From Algoriphagus ornithinivorans (GTDB lineage Bacteria > Bacteroidota > Bacteroidia > Cytophagales > Cyclobacteriaceae), in NCBI RefSeq assembly GCF_900115305.1, contig NZ_FOVW01000012.1, positions 1-63,121 of the forward strand: 63,121 nt of DNA, read 5' to 3'. The position numbers and the translations under genes are program-made. The notes under the pieces are model-generated. The model was not told the DNA's origin, did not search any database, and worked only from the letters and a program-made list of their open reading frames with translations. Each line of letters opens with the position of its first letter. Within the stretch, counting starts at the first letter, position 1. This document shows, piece after piece, positions 1-9,564 of this stretch.

Positions 1-317
<317 letters not shown>

Positions 318-476
318 AAATTATCTAACTATACACAACTGATATATAAAGCATATATACCAGCCTCCCTGTCTTTCTTTCTCAGGTTATTATTTTTTCG
401 CCTTACATCACTTCAAAGAACTTATTCTCTTGACATTTCAAGAGCTTGTGAGGACCAGCTTCCCCAAAAGCGAGTG

Positions 477-506
477 CAAATATCGGGATTAATTTTTGGT
501 TTCAAA
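477..506 (-). promoter_or_regulatory. Probable proximal rRNA promoter (P2)
   Basis: On the minus strand a TTTG box (503-506) lies 18 bp upstream of GATATTTG (477-484), close to the Bacteroidota consensus TTTG-N19-TAnnTTTG. The -7 box is followed by CACTCGC. The same TTTGCACTC string follows the second promoter upstream at 590-597, which supports both. It would fire about 150 nt ahead of the mature 16S end. Confidence 0.55.
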
Positions 507-589
507 ACCGATTCGAATTTTTTTCAAAAAATTCTTTGCTACCCTTTCAAATTTCTGTTTTTCCCGAGGCTTTTCCTCAATTGGGAGTG

Positions 590-621
590 CAAACATAGGT
601 CAGATTATGAGATTACGCAAG
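590..621 (-). promoter_or_regulatory. Probable distal rRNA promoter (P1)
   Basis: On the minus strand TATGTTTG (590-597) is a perfect TAnnTTTG -7 box and is followed by CACTCCC. A CTTG at 618-621 is an imperfect -33 box 20 bp upstream. Together with the promoter at 477-506 it gives the tandem arrangement common for rRNA operons. The 318-677 stretch between 16S and the next gene holds nothing else I recognise; open frames here are fortuitous. Confidence 0.55.
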
Positions 622-677
622 AGTTTTTACCACAAAAAAACTCAAGTTTTTTCAAAAAATTTCCAGAGTATTAAAAA

Positions 678-1187
678 TCAATGTTTTGGCTTCTTATAAA
701 GCGGCACCGTGCTGCATGGTTCACCAAACATCACTGATTTTGCCCTCGCCTTCAACAAGGAAATTAATCTTCCGTATGCATATAAAGGAATCGGTAAATC
801 ACTACAGCCTTTGACAACAACCGGTCTGTCGTCAAACATATCCAAATCCAAATTCTCCAAATACTTTTCGGTAATGAAATTTTCAAGTTCAGAAAGACTT
901 CCTACTACAAAACCTTTGGCAACTCCTTCTAAATAAGTAGCGACTAACATATATGCCCAAGTAGGAACAATCGCATCAGCAGAACAATTAATCGCAACCC
1001 ATTTATCTGAATAAGCAGACCAATCCAATTCCTTCAAGGAGGCTCTAAAGTCCTTTTCTTTTAAAATCAATTCCTGAAATAAAAAAGGCTTCAAATCAAA
1101 TTCAAGTCGTTCCTCTCTTGGATAACTTTCTTCTAAGTTTAAAGATACAATGGCACTTTGGGCAACTCTATTGACTATTTCACTCAT
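678..1187 (-). CDS. DUF2480 family protein
   Basis: A 169-residue protein with no signal peptide or membrane segment. The N-terminus (MSEIVNRVAQSAIVSLNLEE) and the mid-part WVAINCSADAIVPTWAYMLV match my recollection of DUF2480, a Bacteroidota-specific family of unknown function. The family's usual length agrees. Its ATG overlaps the stop of tsaB by 4 nt (ATGA), so the two are translationally coupled as the last genes of the rpmH operon. No function can be assigned. The coupling to tsaB only suggests co-expression with translation and tRNA-modification genes. Confidence 0.8.
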   Translation of the reverse strand: MSEIVNRVAQSAIVSLNLEESYPREERLEFDLKPFLFQELILKEKDFRASLKELDWSAYSDKWVAINCSADAIVPTWAYMLVATYLEGVAKGFVVGSLSELENFITEKYLENLDLDMFDDRPVVVKGCSDLPIPLYAYGRLISLLKARAKSVMFGEPCSTVPLYKKPKH

Positions 1188-1870
1188 TGCAATAGTGGAT
1201 TTTTTTTGGATTGAAGCGCTTTAAATTCTTTCAGATAATTGGGAACAAAGTATGCTAAATCAGCGAACTCCTTATTCTGATACTTCTCCCATGCAATCCA
1301 ACCAACAGATTCTGCACTGACTTGGTTCTCTAAAAAAACGGCATTTTCATGCAAAATAATTTGACTAGCCTTTCCTACAGCATCTCCTATGAAGCAAACT
1401 TTTCCTAAATCCAAATAAGATTGATAGATACCCTCTGTCAAAACCTCTGCCTCTAATGCTCTTTTCACACTTCCTTCATTTGAAAAAACCTGGCTATAAA
1501 CTTCCATTCTCCTGGCGTCAAGCATTGCGATAATACGGAAGTCTTCATTTTCTTCTTTAGCCTGATAAGCCAAAGCCTGAAGCGTATTCACAGTAATTAG
1601 GGGCAGGTTCAAAGCAAAAGCAATTCCTTTTGCAGTAGAAACTCCTATTCTCAAGCCAGTGTAGGAGCCGGGGCCCTCCGAAACTGCAACTGCGTTTAAA
1701 TCTGATGATTGAAGCTTTACGGAGTCTAAAACCTCATCGATCAACTCCATGATTTTTTCAGCATGAACTCCTTTTTCGTTGAGCTCTTTCATAGAAAGCA
1801 ATTGTCCTGATCGATGAAGAGCAATCGATAGTTTGTCCGTAGCTGTCTCTATAGAAAGAATATATGCCAT
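1184..1870 (-). CDS. tsaB: tRNA N6-threonylcarbamoyladenosine biosynthesis protein TsaB
   Basis: TsaB is the scaffold partner of TsaD in making t6A37 on ANN-decoding tRNAs in the cytoplasm. The N-terminus (MAYILSIETATDKLSIAL) and the block SEGPGSYTGLRIGVSTAKG around residues 65-83 are the hallmark ASKHA-fold signatures of TsaB (YeaZ). At 228 residues it has the family's usual length. It begins 5 nt after the S41 protease stop and overlaps the DUF2480 start, so it belongs to the rpmH operon. Confidence 0.95.
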   Translation of the reverse strand: MAYILSIETATDKLSIALHRSGQLLSMKELNEKGVHAEKIMELIDEVLDSVKLQSSDLNAVAVSEGPGSYTGLRIGVSTAKGIAFALNLPLITVNTLQALAYQAKEENEDFRIIAMLDARRMEVYSQVFSNEGSVKRALEAEVLTEGIYQSYLDLGKVCFIGDAVGKASQIILHENAVFLENQVSAESVGWIAWEKYQNKEFADLAYFVPNYLKEFKALQSKKNPLLQ

Positions 1871-1875
1871 GTAAT

Positions 1876-3537
1876 TTATTTTGCAGATGCAGTCAAAATC
1901 TTGCCCAATTGAGAAGGTTGCTTAATCAATTCCAAAGCTTTCAGCACATCCTTATCCTTCAAAAGCCCGGCTTCGATCATTCCTTCCTGGAAATAATATC
2001 GGGATACAATTTCTTCAGAAATTACTTTTTTCACCTCGTCCTTATAAGTGATCAAGTCTTGCTCCTTACTATGATTCACCCTTTTTTCCAAAGCTTCAAT
2101 TTGATCTTTGATCTCATTATAATAAGGCGCCTTTTCAGCATTCTTTTTCATATCCGACACAGACTTTTCTAAGTAAGTTGTGTAATCATACTCTTTGCCT
2201 TCAAGCCACTTAATGAAATTCTGATATTCCTGATCCGTTATGCTGAACTCTCTAGGCTTACCTATGGATGGATGCTTATAAAAATATTCAGTGGCATAGT
2301 CAAAAACATGATTTCTCGCTACCAGACTATAAGTGATAGGAGCATATGTTTTAGATTCTATCATCTCATCAGGCTCAATTCCTGCTCCGTCTCTAACTAT
2401 TCTTCCATTTTTAGTCTTGAACTCTTTTCTCAAAGAATCAGGAATGGAATATACCTCACCATTTTCTCTAGTTTGTGCATAATCTATTGCCTGAATACAC
2501 CTGCCGCTTGGAATATAATATTTAGCGGTGGTAACTTTCATTTGAGCATTATATGTCAGTGGAATAGTGGTTTGTACTAATCCTTTACCGAAAGACTTCC
2601 TACCGATCAATACGGCTCGATCATAATCCTGCAGAGCCCCTGCCACAATTTCTGAGGCAGAAGCACTTCTTTCATTGATGAGTACGACTAGTGGGATATC
2701 TTTATCTAGAGGAGTTTTAGTCGTTTTGTAGGTAAAATTCACATTTTCCAGCTTACCTATAGTCTTTACGACCTCTTTTCCCTTAGGAATAAAAAGGTTG
2801 ACTATCTCCACTGCCTCACTCAAAAGACCCCCTGGATTATCTCTTAGATCTAGCACAAGCTTCTCAGCTCCTTGGCTTTTCAAAGCAATCAATGCATTTC
2901 TCACTTCTAGGGAAGCATTGGTAGTAAAGTCTCCCAACTTGATATAACCCGTCTTTTCATCAAGCTTACCATAATATGGTACGTTCTTGAGGGAAATCTT
3001 CTTTCTGACCAGGTTAAACTCCAAGGTGTCGAGATTTCTTTTGACTTTTATTTTGACAGGGGTGTTAGCAGGACCTTTCAGTAAATCAGAAACTTCTGAG
3101 GTATTCTTTTTTGAAACATCAACTGAGTCCACTTTCAAAAGCTGATCAGCGATTTTCAGCCCCGCAGATTGGGCAGGAAAACCAGTATAAGGCATTATAA
3201 TAATATTCCCTTCACCTCTTCCTCCAATCAAAGCACCAATCCCTGCATATTCTCCTGTTGTTAACATCCTGAAATCAGCAGATTCTTCTTCTGGAACATA
3301 CTCAGTGTAAGGATCCAATTCCTCAAGCATGGCATTAATTCCAATTGAAACCAATTCGTCAGGATCGATCTCATCCACATAATAGGAATCAAGTTCTCGA
3401 ACTAAGGTTGCGAAAATATCTATGTTTTTGGCTAGAGCGAATAACTTGTCATTTTTCGCTTTGAATGCAAAAAATCCTGTCAAAAGCAATCCTCCACAAA
3501 GGATGATTACCATATATCGCTTTAATTGATTACTCAT
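1876..3537 (-). CDS. S41 family carboxy-terminal processing peptidase (periplasmic, membrane-anchored)
   Basis: A tail-specific serine protease of the CtpA/Prc family. The start is set at the ATG at 3537 (MSNQLKRYMVIILCGG), which gives an N-terminal signal anchor directly after the initiator; the 22 codons upstream overlap rnpA and lack signal character. A PDZ domain (about residues 80-165) is followed by the S41 catalytic domain with the Ser in INERSASASEIVAGAL and the Lys in GRKSFGKGLVQ, the Ser-Lys dyad. A helical C-terminal extension follows. The start overlaps the rnpA stop by 8 nt. A second S41 protease lies at 55584-57236. Confidence 0.92.
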   Translation of the reverse strand: MSNQLKRYMVIILCGGLLLTGFFAFKAKNDKLFALAKNIDIFATLVRELDSYYVDEIDPDELVSIGINAMLEELDPYTEYVPEEESADFRMLTTGEYAGIGALIGGRGEGNIIIMPYTGFPAQSAGLKIADQLLKVDSVDVSKKNTSEVSDLLKGPANTPVKIKVKRNLDTLEFNLVRKKISLKNVPYYGKLDEKTGYIKLGDFTTNASLEVRNALIALKSQGAEKLVLDLRDNPGGLLSEAVEIVNLFIPKGKEVVKTIGKLENVNFTYKTTKTPLDKDIPLVVLINERSASASEIVAGALQDYDRAVLIGRKSFGKGLVQTTIPLTYNAQMKVTTAKYYIPSGRCIQAIDYAQTRENGEVYSIPDSLRKEFKTKNGRIVRDGAGIEPDEMIESKTYAPITYSLVARNHVFDYATEYFYKHPSIGKPREFSITDQEYQNFIKWLEGKEYDYTTYLEKSVSDMKKNAEKAPYYNEIKDQIEALEKRVNHSKEQDLITYKDEVKKVISEEIVSRYYFQEGMIEAGLLKDKDVLKALELIKQPSQLGKILTASAK

Positions 3538-3910
3538 GATGTTCGGAAACTTGGGTGGAAATTTGTTGTAAAATAGACACAACTTTCTTGGAAATAGTTG
3601 CAAAATCTATGGGCTCTGAAGCTACATATATCAGACCAATATGCAATCCTGACTCTGAAATTGTAAGTGAATGTTTGTTAAGACGGTAGGCTTCTTTCAT
3701 CCTTCTCTTAATCAAATTTCTATCAACCGCCTTTTTGATTTTCTTTTTTGAAACGGAAAAAAGTACCTGAATAGTTTCCCCTTCCTGCTTTTTGGGTAAA
3801 TACAAGACTTTAAAAGGGTATAAAAAAAAAGAGGAACCTTCGTTAAAAAGTTCCTTAATAGACTTTTGGGCATGAAGCCTTTCACTCTTGGGAAGTTTGT
3901 AATTCATCAT
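3530..3910 (-). CDS. rnpA: Ribonuclease P protein component
   Basis: RnpA binds the RNase P RNA and helps it recognise the 5' leader of pre-tRNAs. The 126-residue basic protein has the family core, including the RNR motif region KKAVDRNLIKRRMKEAYR (about residues 58-75) and an N-terminal LPKSERLH like other RnpA proteins. Two adjacent ATGs (3910 and 3907) are possible starts. It lies 44 nt downstream of rpmH, the almost universal bacterial pairing. Confidence 0.95.
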   Translation of the reverse strand: MMNYKLPKSERLHAQKSIKELFNEGSSFFLYPFKVLYLPKKQEGETIQVLFSVSKKKIKKAVDRNLIKRRMKEAYRLNKHSLTISESGLHIGLIYVASEPIDFATISKKVVSILQQISTQVSEHHE

Positions 3911-3954
3911 CAGGTAAGGATTCGCATTAAAAATACGAAAACTACCTTGAAGAA

Positions 3955-4113
3955 TTACTTCTTCAAGGTCTTTTCAGAGGATACAGATAGTTTCTTTCTA
4001 CCTTTTGCTCTTCTGGCTTTAAGAACTCTTCTACCGTTGGCAGTGGACATTCTTTCTCTAAAGCCGTGCTTGTTTTTTCTTTTTCTGCGAGAAGGCTGGA
4101 ATGTTCTTTTCAT
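3955..4113 (-). CDS. rpmH: 50S ribosomal protein L34
   Basis: A 52-residue, extremely basic protein found by translating the minus strand from the ATG at 4111-4113 to the TAA at 3955-3957. It begins [19 protein letters not shown] and contains the L34 signature [22 protein letters not shown]. It is the first gene of the operon rpmH-rnpA-S41 protease-tsaB-DUF2480 and is preceded by a near-perfect Bacteroidota promoter. An open frame on the opposite strand over the same interval is a shadow. Confidence 0.98.
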   Translation of the reverse strand: MKRTFQPSRRKRKNKHGFRERMSTANGRRVLKARRAKGRKKLSVSSEKTLKK

Positions 4114-4192
4114 GATGGAATATCTTTAACTGATTGCTTTCTTTATGGTCTATTTGGAATTGGCCTTCCGGCTTACCCTCCAAAAAGGACTG

Positions 4193-4223
4193 CAAAGATA
4201 TGCAGCCTTTTTTTAAATACAAA
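4193..4223 (-). promoter_or_regulatory. Promoter of the rpmH operon
   Basis: Minus strand: TTTG (4220-4223), exactly 19 bp, then TATCTTTG (4193-4200) followed by CAG. This is a full match to the Bacteroidota housekeeping consensus TTTG-N19-TAnnTTTG. It leaves a leader of roughly 75 nt before the rpmH ATG at 4113. Confidence 0.85.
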
Positions 4224-4262
4224 CTGTACCTTTACAATTGTTGAAAGTCAATACCTTAATTC

Positions 4263-5903
4263 ATGTTCGAATTTCTATTTAAAAGCTCAAATCCACTATC
4301 ACAGTTCCTCGAAATTGAACTTAAAATACCTGTATCCCAATCGGGCGAAGTACAATTACAACTGCCATCATGGCGCGCAGGACGCTATCAATTTGCGAAT
4401 TACGCTCAAAATATTCGAAAAATCAGTCTTTCTGACCAACAAGGAAAACCAATACAGCTTAGGAAGAATAGTAAAGACTGTTGGGCTTTCGATGCCAAAG
4501 AAATTCAGACATATTTTTTAAACTATGAATATTATGCTGGAAAAATGGATGCGGGATCTTGCTGGGTGGACGATCAGCAGATTTATATCAACTTCGTCAA
4601 TTGTTGCTTCGAAGTAAAATCCTCTGATGATTTTCCATATTCAATTGAAATACAAGATTCACGATTTAAGGATTTTGTCTGCACCTTATCCAAAAGATCA
4701 GGTGGACAATTTCTGGCAGATAGCTTTCAAGAACTCGCAGACTCCACTTTTCTTACTTCAGAAAAATTAACACATTGGGAATATGAGTCCAATCATGCCC
4801 AATTTCATATCTGGATAAATGGAGAAATAGCATTTTCAAAAACAGAATTACTTCAAGCTTTCAAAAACTTTACAGATAAATTAATTGCTGATTTTGGAGA
4901 GTTCCCAGAAAAAGAATACCACTTCATCTTTCAGCTATTGCCATATAAGCATTTTCATGGAGTTGAGCATAAAAAAGGAACAGTCATCACATTTGGTCCA
5001 GCTCAGGAATTGTCCAACCCGGAACAATTTGGGGATTTGATGGGGGTGAGTTGTCATGAAATGTATCACGCATGGAATGTTTGCCGAATAAGGCCACAGG
5101 AATTATTGCCTTATGATTTTTCAAAGGAGAATTACAGCGAAGCTGGATGGATCTTGGAAGGAATCACCACATATATGGGTGACCTTTATCTGCTAAAATC
5201 CGGTTTTTTTAATCTGGATGAATATTTAAAAGAACTTGAAAAAATAATTTGGCGAGTAAGTTCAAATTTTGGCTGGAGGAATAAAAACTTACTGGATTCA
5301 TCTCTGGAATTATGGCTAGACGGCTATCAAGAAGGTATTCCCGATAGGAAACAAAACATTTATGCAAATGGCTGTTTGGTTGCATTTGCTATTGATTTGG
5401 AATTGCTTCAACAGGGTTCATCCTTAACCGAAGTCATGAAGGAGGCCTGGCAGCGATTCGGTAAACCTAATATCGGTTATGATTTACAGACGTTCTGGAA
5501 GCTGATCCAAAAGCGAGAAGGTCATTGGGACAGCCAAACTTTTTTTAGAAAATTTATTGCAGGGAATGAGGATATTCTCAAGTTGTTGGAGCAGTTAATT
5601 CTGCCCTTTGGCATGAAAATTACAAAGAGTCCAAATGAAGAAATCCTAACCAAGCAACTGGGAATCATTTTAAAGGAAGGTAAGATTCAGAAGATCCATC
5701 CTGAAAGTCCAGCCTACTTTAATTTGATGGTAGGCGATGAGATCATTGAAAGCAAAATCAAATCTTCACAAATAACTCTGAAAGTAAAAAGGCTAAACGG
5801 AGGACAGCATCAATTGTCTTTTGATGAGGGTGGGAATTTCTTTCCTGTAGTTCAGGTGAAAAAAATGGAAGAAACATTACTGATGCAAAAATGGAGAAAA
5901 TAA
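4263..5903 (+). CDS. M61 family metallopeptidase (glycyl-aminopeptidase-like)
   Basis: A 546-residue zinc peptidase of the M61 family. The N-terminal beta-sandwich domain (about 1-170) contains the family-typical PSWRAGRYQFANYAQNI stretch. The gluzincin domain carries HEMYHAWN (H about 265) with the third ligand Glu in the later GWILEGITTYMGDLY. The C-terminal 90 residues look like a degenerate PDZ domain (KEGKIQKIHPESPAYFNLMVGDEI). There is no signal peptide, so it is probably cytoplasmic. It is divergent from the rpmH operon, with a possible -7 box TACCTTTA about 30 nt before the ATG. It is monocistronic and ends in a bidirectional hairpin. Confidence 0.88.
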   Translation: MFEFLFKSSNPLSQFLEIELKIPVSQSGEVQLQLPSWRAGRYQFANYAQNIRKISLSDQQGKPIQLRKNSKDCWAFDAKEIQTYFLNYEYYAGKMDAGSCWVDDQQIYINFVNCCFEVKSSDDFPYSIEIQDSRFKDFVCTLSKRSGGQFLADSFQELADSTFLTSEKLTHWEYESNHAQFHIWINGEIAFSKTELLQAFKNFTDKLIADFGEFPEKEYHFIFQLLPYKHFHGVEHKKGTVITFGPAQELSNPEQFGDLMGVSCHEMYHAWNVCRIRPQELLPYDFSKENYSEAGWILEGITTYMGDLYLLKSGFFNLDEYLKELEKIIWRVSSNFGWRNKNLLDSSLELWLDGYQEGIPDRKQNIYANGCLVAFAIDLELLQQGSSLTEVMKEAWQRFGKPNIGYDLQTFWKLIQKREGHWDSQTFFRKFIAGNEDILKLLEQLILPFGMKITKSPNEEILTKQLGIILKEGKIQKIHPESPAYFNLMVGDEIIESKIKSSQITLKVKRLNGGQHQLSFDEGGNFFPVVQVKKMEETLLMQKWRK

Positions 5904-5935
5904 AAAAAGCGGAGAACAATCTCCGCTTTTCTAAT
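5902..5935. terminator. Bidirectional intrinsic terminator between the M61 and M16 genes
   Basis: AAAAGCGGAG (5905-5914) pairs with CTCCGCTTTT (5921-5930) around a 6-nt loop. A/T runs on both sides let it serve the convergent genes on both strands. Confidence 0.85.
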
Positions 5936-5953
5936 TTTGTAAGAGAAGTACTC

Positions 5954-7999
5954 TTATTGAAAGTCTTCTGCTGTCAATTCAGGGTTTATCTCCAAAGAGG
6001 TAATCTTTGCTTCTAGGGGAACTGGAATCATCTGTGATTTGATAGTCCAAACCATAGGGAAAAGAACCCCTCCTTTTTCTTGATATTCTGAATAGAAAGT
6101 ATCTCCTGATGCAGGATTTTCATTTTTGATTTTCAAACCGCTGTCAGCTGAATAATAGTTTACCAACTGAGCTCCTGAGGGAGATTTGATAATTACTTTG
6201 TAAGCAGGAGTTCCCTCAACATCTTTTAATCCATCCAATTCAATAGAGTAACCTAATTCTTGATACCAAGCCTCTGGGAATAAGTAAGAATTGATTTTTG
6301 CCATTTCAAACTGCTCTCCTGTCAATTCCATTGTTTGGCCTTGGGCGCTGATAGATCCACTGTCTTCAAGGATAGTTGTGCTCTGCATCACATTTCCCAT
6401 GATGAGCGTTTTTTGTCCATACTTACCACCCTCTGCATCATAAACAGCCTGAAGAGTCAATTTATTACCCATCACATCTGCTTCCATTGAAATAGAAGCT
6501 GTTTTGATCGCTCTGGCATTTTCTTTCCCGCCAATTGCAGAAAGATAATTTTCCATCACCATCTCTGCTGTCATATCTGCATCTGCTGTTAATTCCTTAG
6601 CCGGGAAGCCCATGTTATCATACATTTTCACCTCCCCAAAACGAGCTAGTTTGTCTTTTATCTCTGAACCATTACCTACAGCAGTGATATAGAGTTTATC
6701 TGGCTCTATTAATTTTTTGGCAGTAGCATTAATATCAGCAACAGTAAGCGCATTGAGCTTCTGCAAGTATGTTTTATAATAGTCAGAAGGTAGATTATAG
6801 CGTTCGATGTTAAGTGCGAAGTTTGCAATGGTGGAAGGGCTTTCCAATGATCTACCGAAAGAACCGGAAAGGTTTGCTTTTGCTTTCTCCAATTCCTCTT
6901 CAGTCACTCCCTCATCCACAATCTTATTGAACTCATGTAGGAATTCAACTACTGCCGAATCCGTCACTTCAGTTCTGACAGAAGCATTGGCAGAGATTTG
7001 AGAAACCAATTTATCAGAACCAATGGAAGAATAAGCTCCATAGGTATAGCCTTTATCCTCTCTAAGGTTTACAAATAGTCTTGAAGAAGATCCGCCTCCT
7101 AAAATTTGATTCAACAGCCTACTTGGAATATAGTCCTCATCCCCCAATTTCAATTGAACTGGTTGCGCAATATTGATTACGGTTTGAACTGAAGAGCTTC
7201 TATCTACCAAACCCACTACATTCTCAGATGATCTTGTTGGCATTTTGTATTCAAATGATGGAACTTTTCCAACTTTCCAATTGGAAAAATACTTTCTCAC
7301 CACTTTTTGTGCTTCTGATTTTTCCATATCACCCACAATCACCAAGTAAGCGATATTTGGTTTGAAGAAAGTATTGTAATACTCTTTAACATCCTCGACT
7401 GAAATATTTTTGACGGTTGCTTCAGTCGTTACCTCTCCATACGGATGATCTTTGCCATAAACCATTGCAGAACTTAATCTGCTAGAAATAGCATTTGGAT
7501 TATCCTTACTTGTGGCAAGGCCAGTCAATGTTTGCTTTCTCTGCTTTTCCAATTCATCTTCCGGAAACACAGGATTAAACAAAACATCAGTCATCAACTC
7601 CAAGGTTTTATCCTGATGCTTTTTCAAGGAAGAAGCAAAGATGGAAGTTGAGCCTGCTGAAAGGCTGGCTCCAATGAAGTCAATTTCTTCATCTAGCTGA
7701 TCTTTTGTTCTATTTTTTGTTCCAGCCATCATCATTTGGCCGACAAAACCAGTCAAACCAGCTTTATCTCCTTCCATTAATGGATCTCGGTCCAATACAA
7801 GATTGAAAGTTACTCGAGGTAGTTTATCATTTTTTACTACAAAAACTTTCAGACCATTATCTAATTTGAAAGTTTCTGCATCGGCAATTTTTATCTCAGG
7901 AGCAGGTCCTGATTCTGGAAATTGACTTCGATCTACTTGTGCAAAGCCAATGGTGCTTGCCAAAAGAATGCAGATATATGTTGCAATTAGTTTTTTCAT
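5954..7999 (-). CDS. M16 family peptidase-like protein, non-catalytic subunit (secreted)
   Basis: A 681-residue protein with a Sec signal peptide (MKKLIATYICILLASTIGFAQ) and two M16 domains. The region where active members have HxxEH reads GLTGFVGQMMMAGTKN, so the zinc-binding motif is absent. The second half keeps the R/Y substrate-binding region (SSRLFVNLREDKGYTYGAYS). A C-terminal extension of about 200 residues is unusual for plain M16B proteins and resembles an outer-membrane lipoprotein sorting-like fold, by inference. It starts 27 nt after the active M16 gene, so the pair probably forms a heterodimer like other M16B pairs. Confidence 0.88.
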   Translation of the reverse strand: MKKLIATYICILLASTIGFAQVDRSQFPESGPAPEIKIADAETFKLDNGLKVFVVKNDKLPRVTFNLVLDRDPLMEGDKAGLTGFVGQMMMAGTKNRTKDQLDEEIDFIGASLSAGSTSIFASSLKKHQDKTLELMTDVLFNPVFPEDELEKQRKQTLTGLATSKDNPNAISSRLSSAMVYGKDHPYGEVTTEATVKNISVEDVKEYYNTFFKPNIAYLVIVGDMEKSEAQKVVRKYFSNWKVGKVPSFEYKMPTRSSENVVGLVDRSSSVQTVINIAQPVQLKLGDEDYIPSRLLNQILGGGSSSRLFVNLREDKGYTYGAYSSIGSDKLVSQISANASVRTEVTDSAVVEFLHEFNKIVDEGVTEEELEKAKANLSGSFGRSLESPSTIANFALNIERYNLPSDYYKTYLQKLNALTVADINATAKKLIEPDKLYITAVGNGSEIKDKLARFGEVKMYDNMGFPAKELTADADMTAEMVMENYLSAIGGKENARAIKTASISMEADVMGNKLTLQAVYDAEGGKYGQKTLIMGNVMQSTTILEDSGSISAQGQTMELTGEQFEMAKINSYLFPEAWYQELGYSIELDGLKDVEGTPAYKVIIKSPSGAQLVNYYSADSGLKIKNENPASGDTFYSEYQEKGGVLFPMVWTIKSQMIPVPLEAKITSLEINPELTAEDFQ

Positions 8000-8026
8000 T
8001 TCATTGTTGATTTAAAGTTGAAACAA

Positions 8027-9355
8027 TTATTCAGTGGCGTCTTTTGGTTTTGGCAAATAATACAGTACCACTCTTCCATTGAGATTAAGATACTCATTAG
8101 CTACTCTTTTGATATCCGCTTGCGTCACTTTACTGTAATAGTCCATGGTCTTATTGATATAATCTGTATCTCCATAAATCACATGGGCTTCTGCCAAATT
8201 TTGTCCGATACCTGATACTGAGGAATTACTGCTGACGATGTTGTTCTCAATAATATTCTTCAGTTTTTCAAAATCTCTATCTGAAATACCTTCATGCTGT
8301 ACCTGCTGAATCAACTTATCGATTTCCGACTCCAATGCTTGCGGCTCAACTCCCATATTGGTGATTCCATACATGATGAACAAACCTCCATCTTCCAATT
8401 CCAAAGGAATAGCAGCTATCGCCAAAGCTTTTTGTTGATTGTCAACCAGTTCTTTGGTCATCAAAGAAGAGTTACCACCAGTTAGGTAAGTTGAAAGCAT
8501 GCTCAAAGCATAAGAATCCGGATGCGTCTGAGGAGGAAGATTGTATGCCTGAATTACTGCAGGAATCTGAATATTGTCATAGATAACATCTCTAATCTCC
8601 GCAGTCTTTTTAGGTTCAGCGACTTTTGGTCTATAGATATCTTTATTGCTGCTTGGGATTTCGGCGAAATACTTTCTAACCCACTTTTCAGTCTGATCAT
8701 AATCGATATCACCTGCAATTGTCAAAGTGGCATTATTAGGCACATAAAAGTCCTTATAGAATTGCTGGAATTCTTCAATTTTCGCAGCATTCAAATCATC
8801 CAAAGATCCAATTGGCGCCCATCTGTATGGGTGTACAGAATAGGCTCGTTTTAGGGTCTCAGGAAGAATGGTACCATAAGGCTGATTCTCATAGCGCTGA
8901 CGATATTCTTCTTTAACTACCTCGCGCTGGGTCTCTACTCCTACCTGATCTACTTTGGAATGCAACATCCGCTCACTTTCCATATATAGAGTCAATTCCA
9001 GTTCGTTTGAAGGAACAGTCTCATAGTAGAAGGTGATATCATTACTGGTGAAGGCATTCAAAGTTCCCCCTCTTCCCTGGATGATATTCATATATTCCCC
9101 TCTTTCGATATTCTCTGTTCCTTCAAACATCAAATGCTCGAAGAAATGCGCAAAACCTGTTCGGTCAGGCTGTTCGTTTTTCGAACCAACATGGTACAAT
9201 ACTGAGGTGTTGACGATTGGAGTGGAATTATCTTTGTGCATAATGACGTGCAAGCCATTATCCAAAGTAAATTCCTTAAACTCAATCTTGTTTTGGGCTA
9301 AAACTGGGCTGCCTAGCAGTCCAACTACCAAGCCTAAAGCAGTTAGTTTTTTCAT
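8027..9355 (-). CDS. M16 family zinc peptidase, catalytic subunit (secreted)
   Basis: A 442-residue insulinase/pitrilysin-type protease with a signal peptide (MKKLTALGLVVGLLGSPVLAQ). The inverted zinc motif HFFEH is at residues 70-74 and the distal glutamates are in QREVVKEEYRQR. The length fits an M16B subunit. It is upstream of, and co-directional with, the inactive M16 partner at 5954-7999. Likely periplasmic, degrading peptides. The upstream stretch 9356-9564 contains only short hairpins (GTCCAC..GTGGAC-like and CAATATT..AATATTG) and no gene. Confidence 0.93.
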   Translation of the reverse strand: MKKLTALGLVVGLLGSPVLAQNKIEFKEFTLDNGLHVIMHKDNSTPIVNTSVLYHVGSKNEQPDRTGFAHFFEHLMFEGTENIERGEYMNIIQGRGGTLNAFTSNDITFYYETVPSNELELTLYMESERMLHSKVDQVGVETQREVVKEEYRQRYENQPYGTILPETLKRAYSVHPYRWAPIGSLDDLNAAKIEEFQQFYKDFYVPNNATLTIAGDIDYDQTEKWVRKYFAEIPSSNKDIYRPKVAEPKKTAEIRDVIYDNIQIPAVIQAYNLPPQTHPDSYALSMLSTYLTGGNSSLMTKELVDNQQKALAIAAIPLELEDGGLFIMYGITNMGVEPQALESEIDKLIQQVQHEGISDRDFEKLKNIIENNIVSSNSSVSGIGQNLAEAHVIYGDTDYINKTMDYYSKVTQADIKRVANEYLNLNGRVVLYYLPKPKDATE

Positions 9356-9564
9356 GGTAAAAATTAAGGGTTTGTTTTCTTACTAAAGTTAAATCTGTAA
9401 ACTCTTGGGATTTGTTTAACATGTCCACTAATGGACAATATTTTTCAATATTGTTGATAAATATGCCGTTAAACACAAATTCGCCCTTAAAAAATCATAA
9501 ATAGCTGGAATAAAAAAATTTTCGTTGAAAAAATTATCTTAAATCAAAAACAGCCATTTTCCTA

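Noticed and set aside
3535..3603. Upstream start for the S41 protease
   Set aside because: The 22 extra codons lie in rnpA and precede, rather than form, the signal anchor.
3866..4521. Plus-strand open frames over rpmH and the M61 start
   Set aside because: They are shadows of rpmH and out-of-frame reading of the M61 gene.
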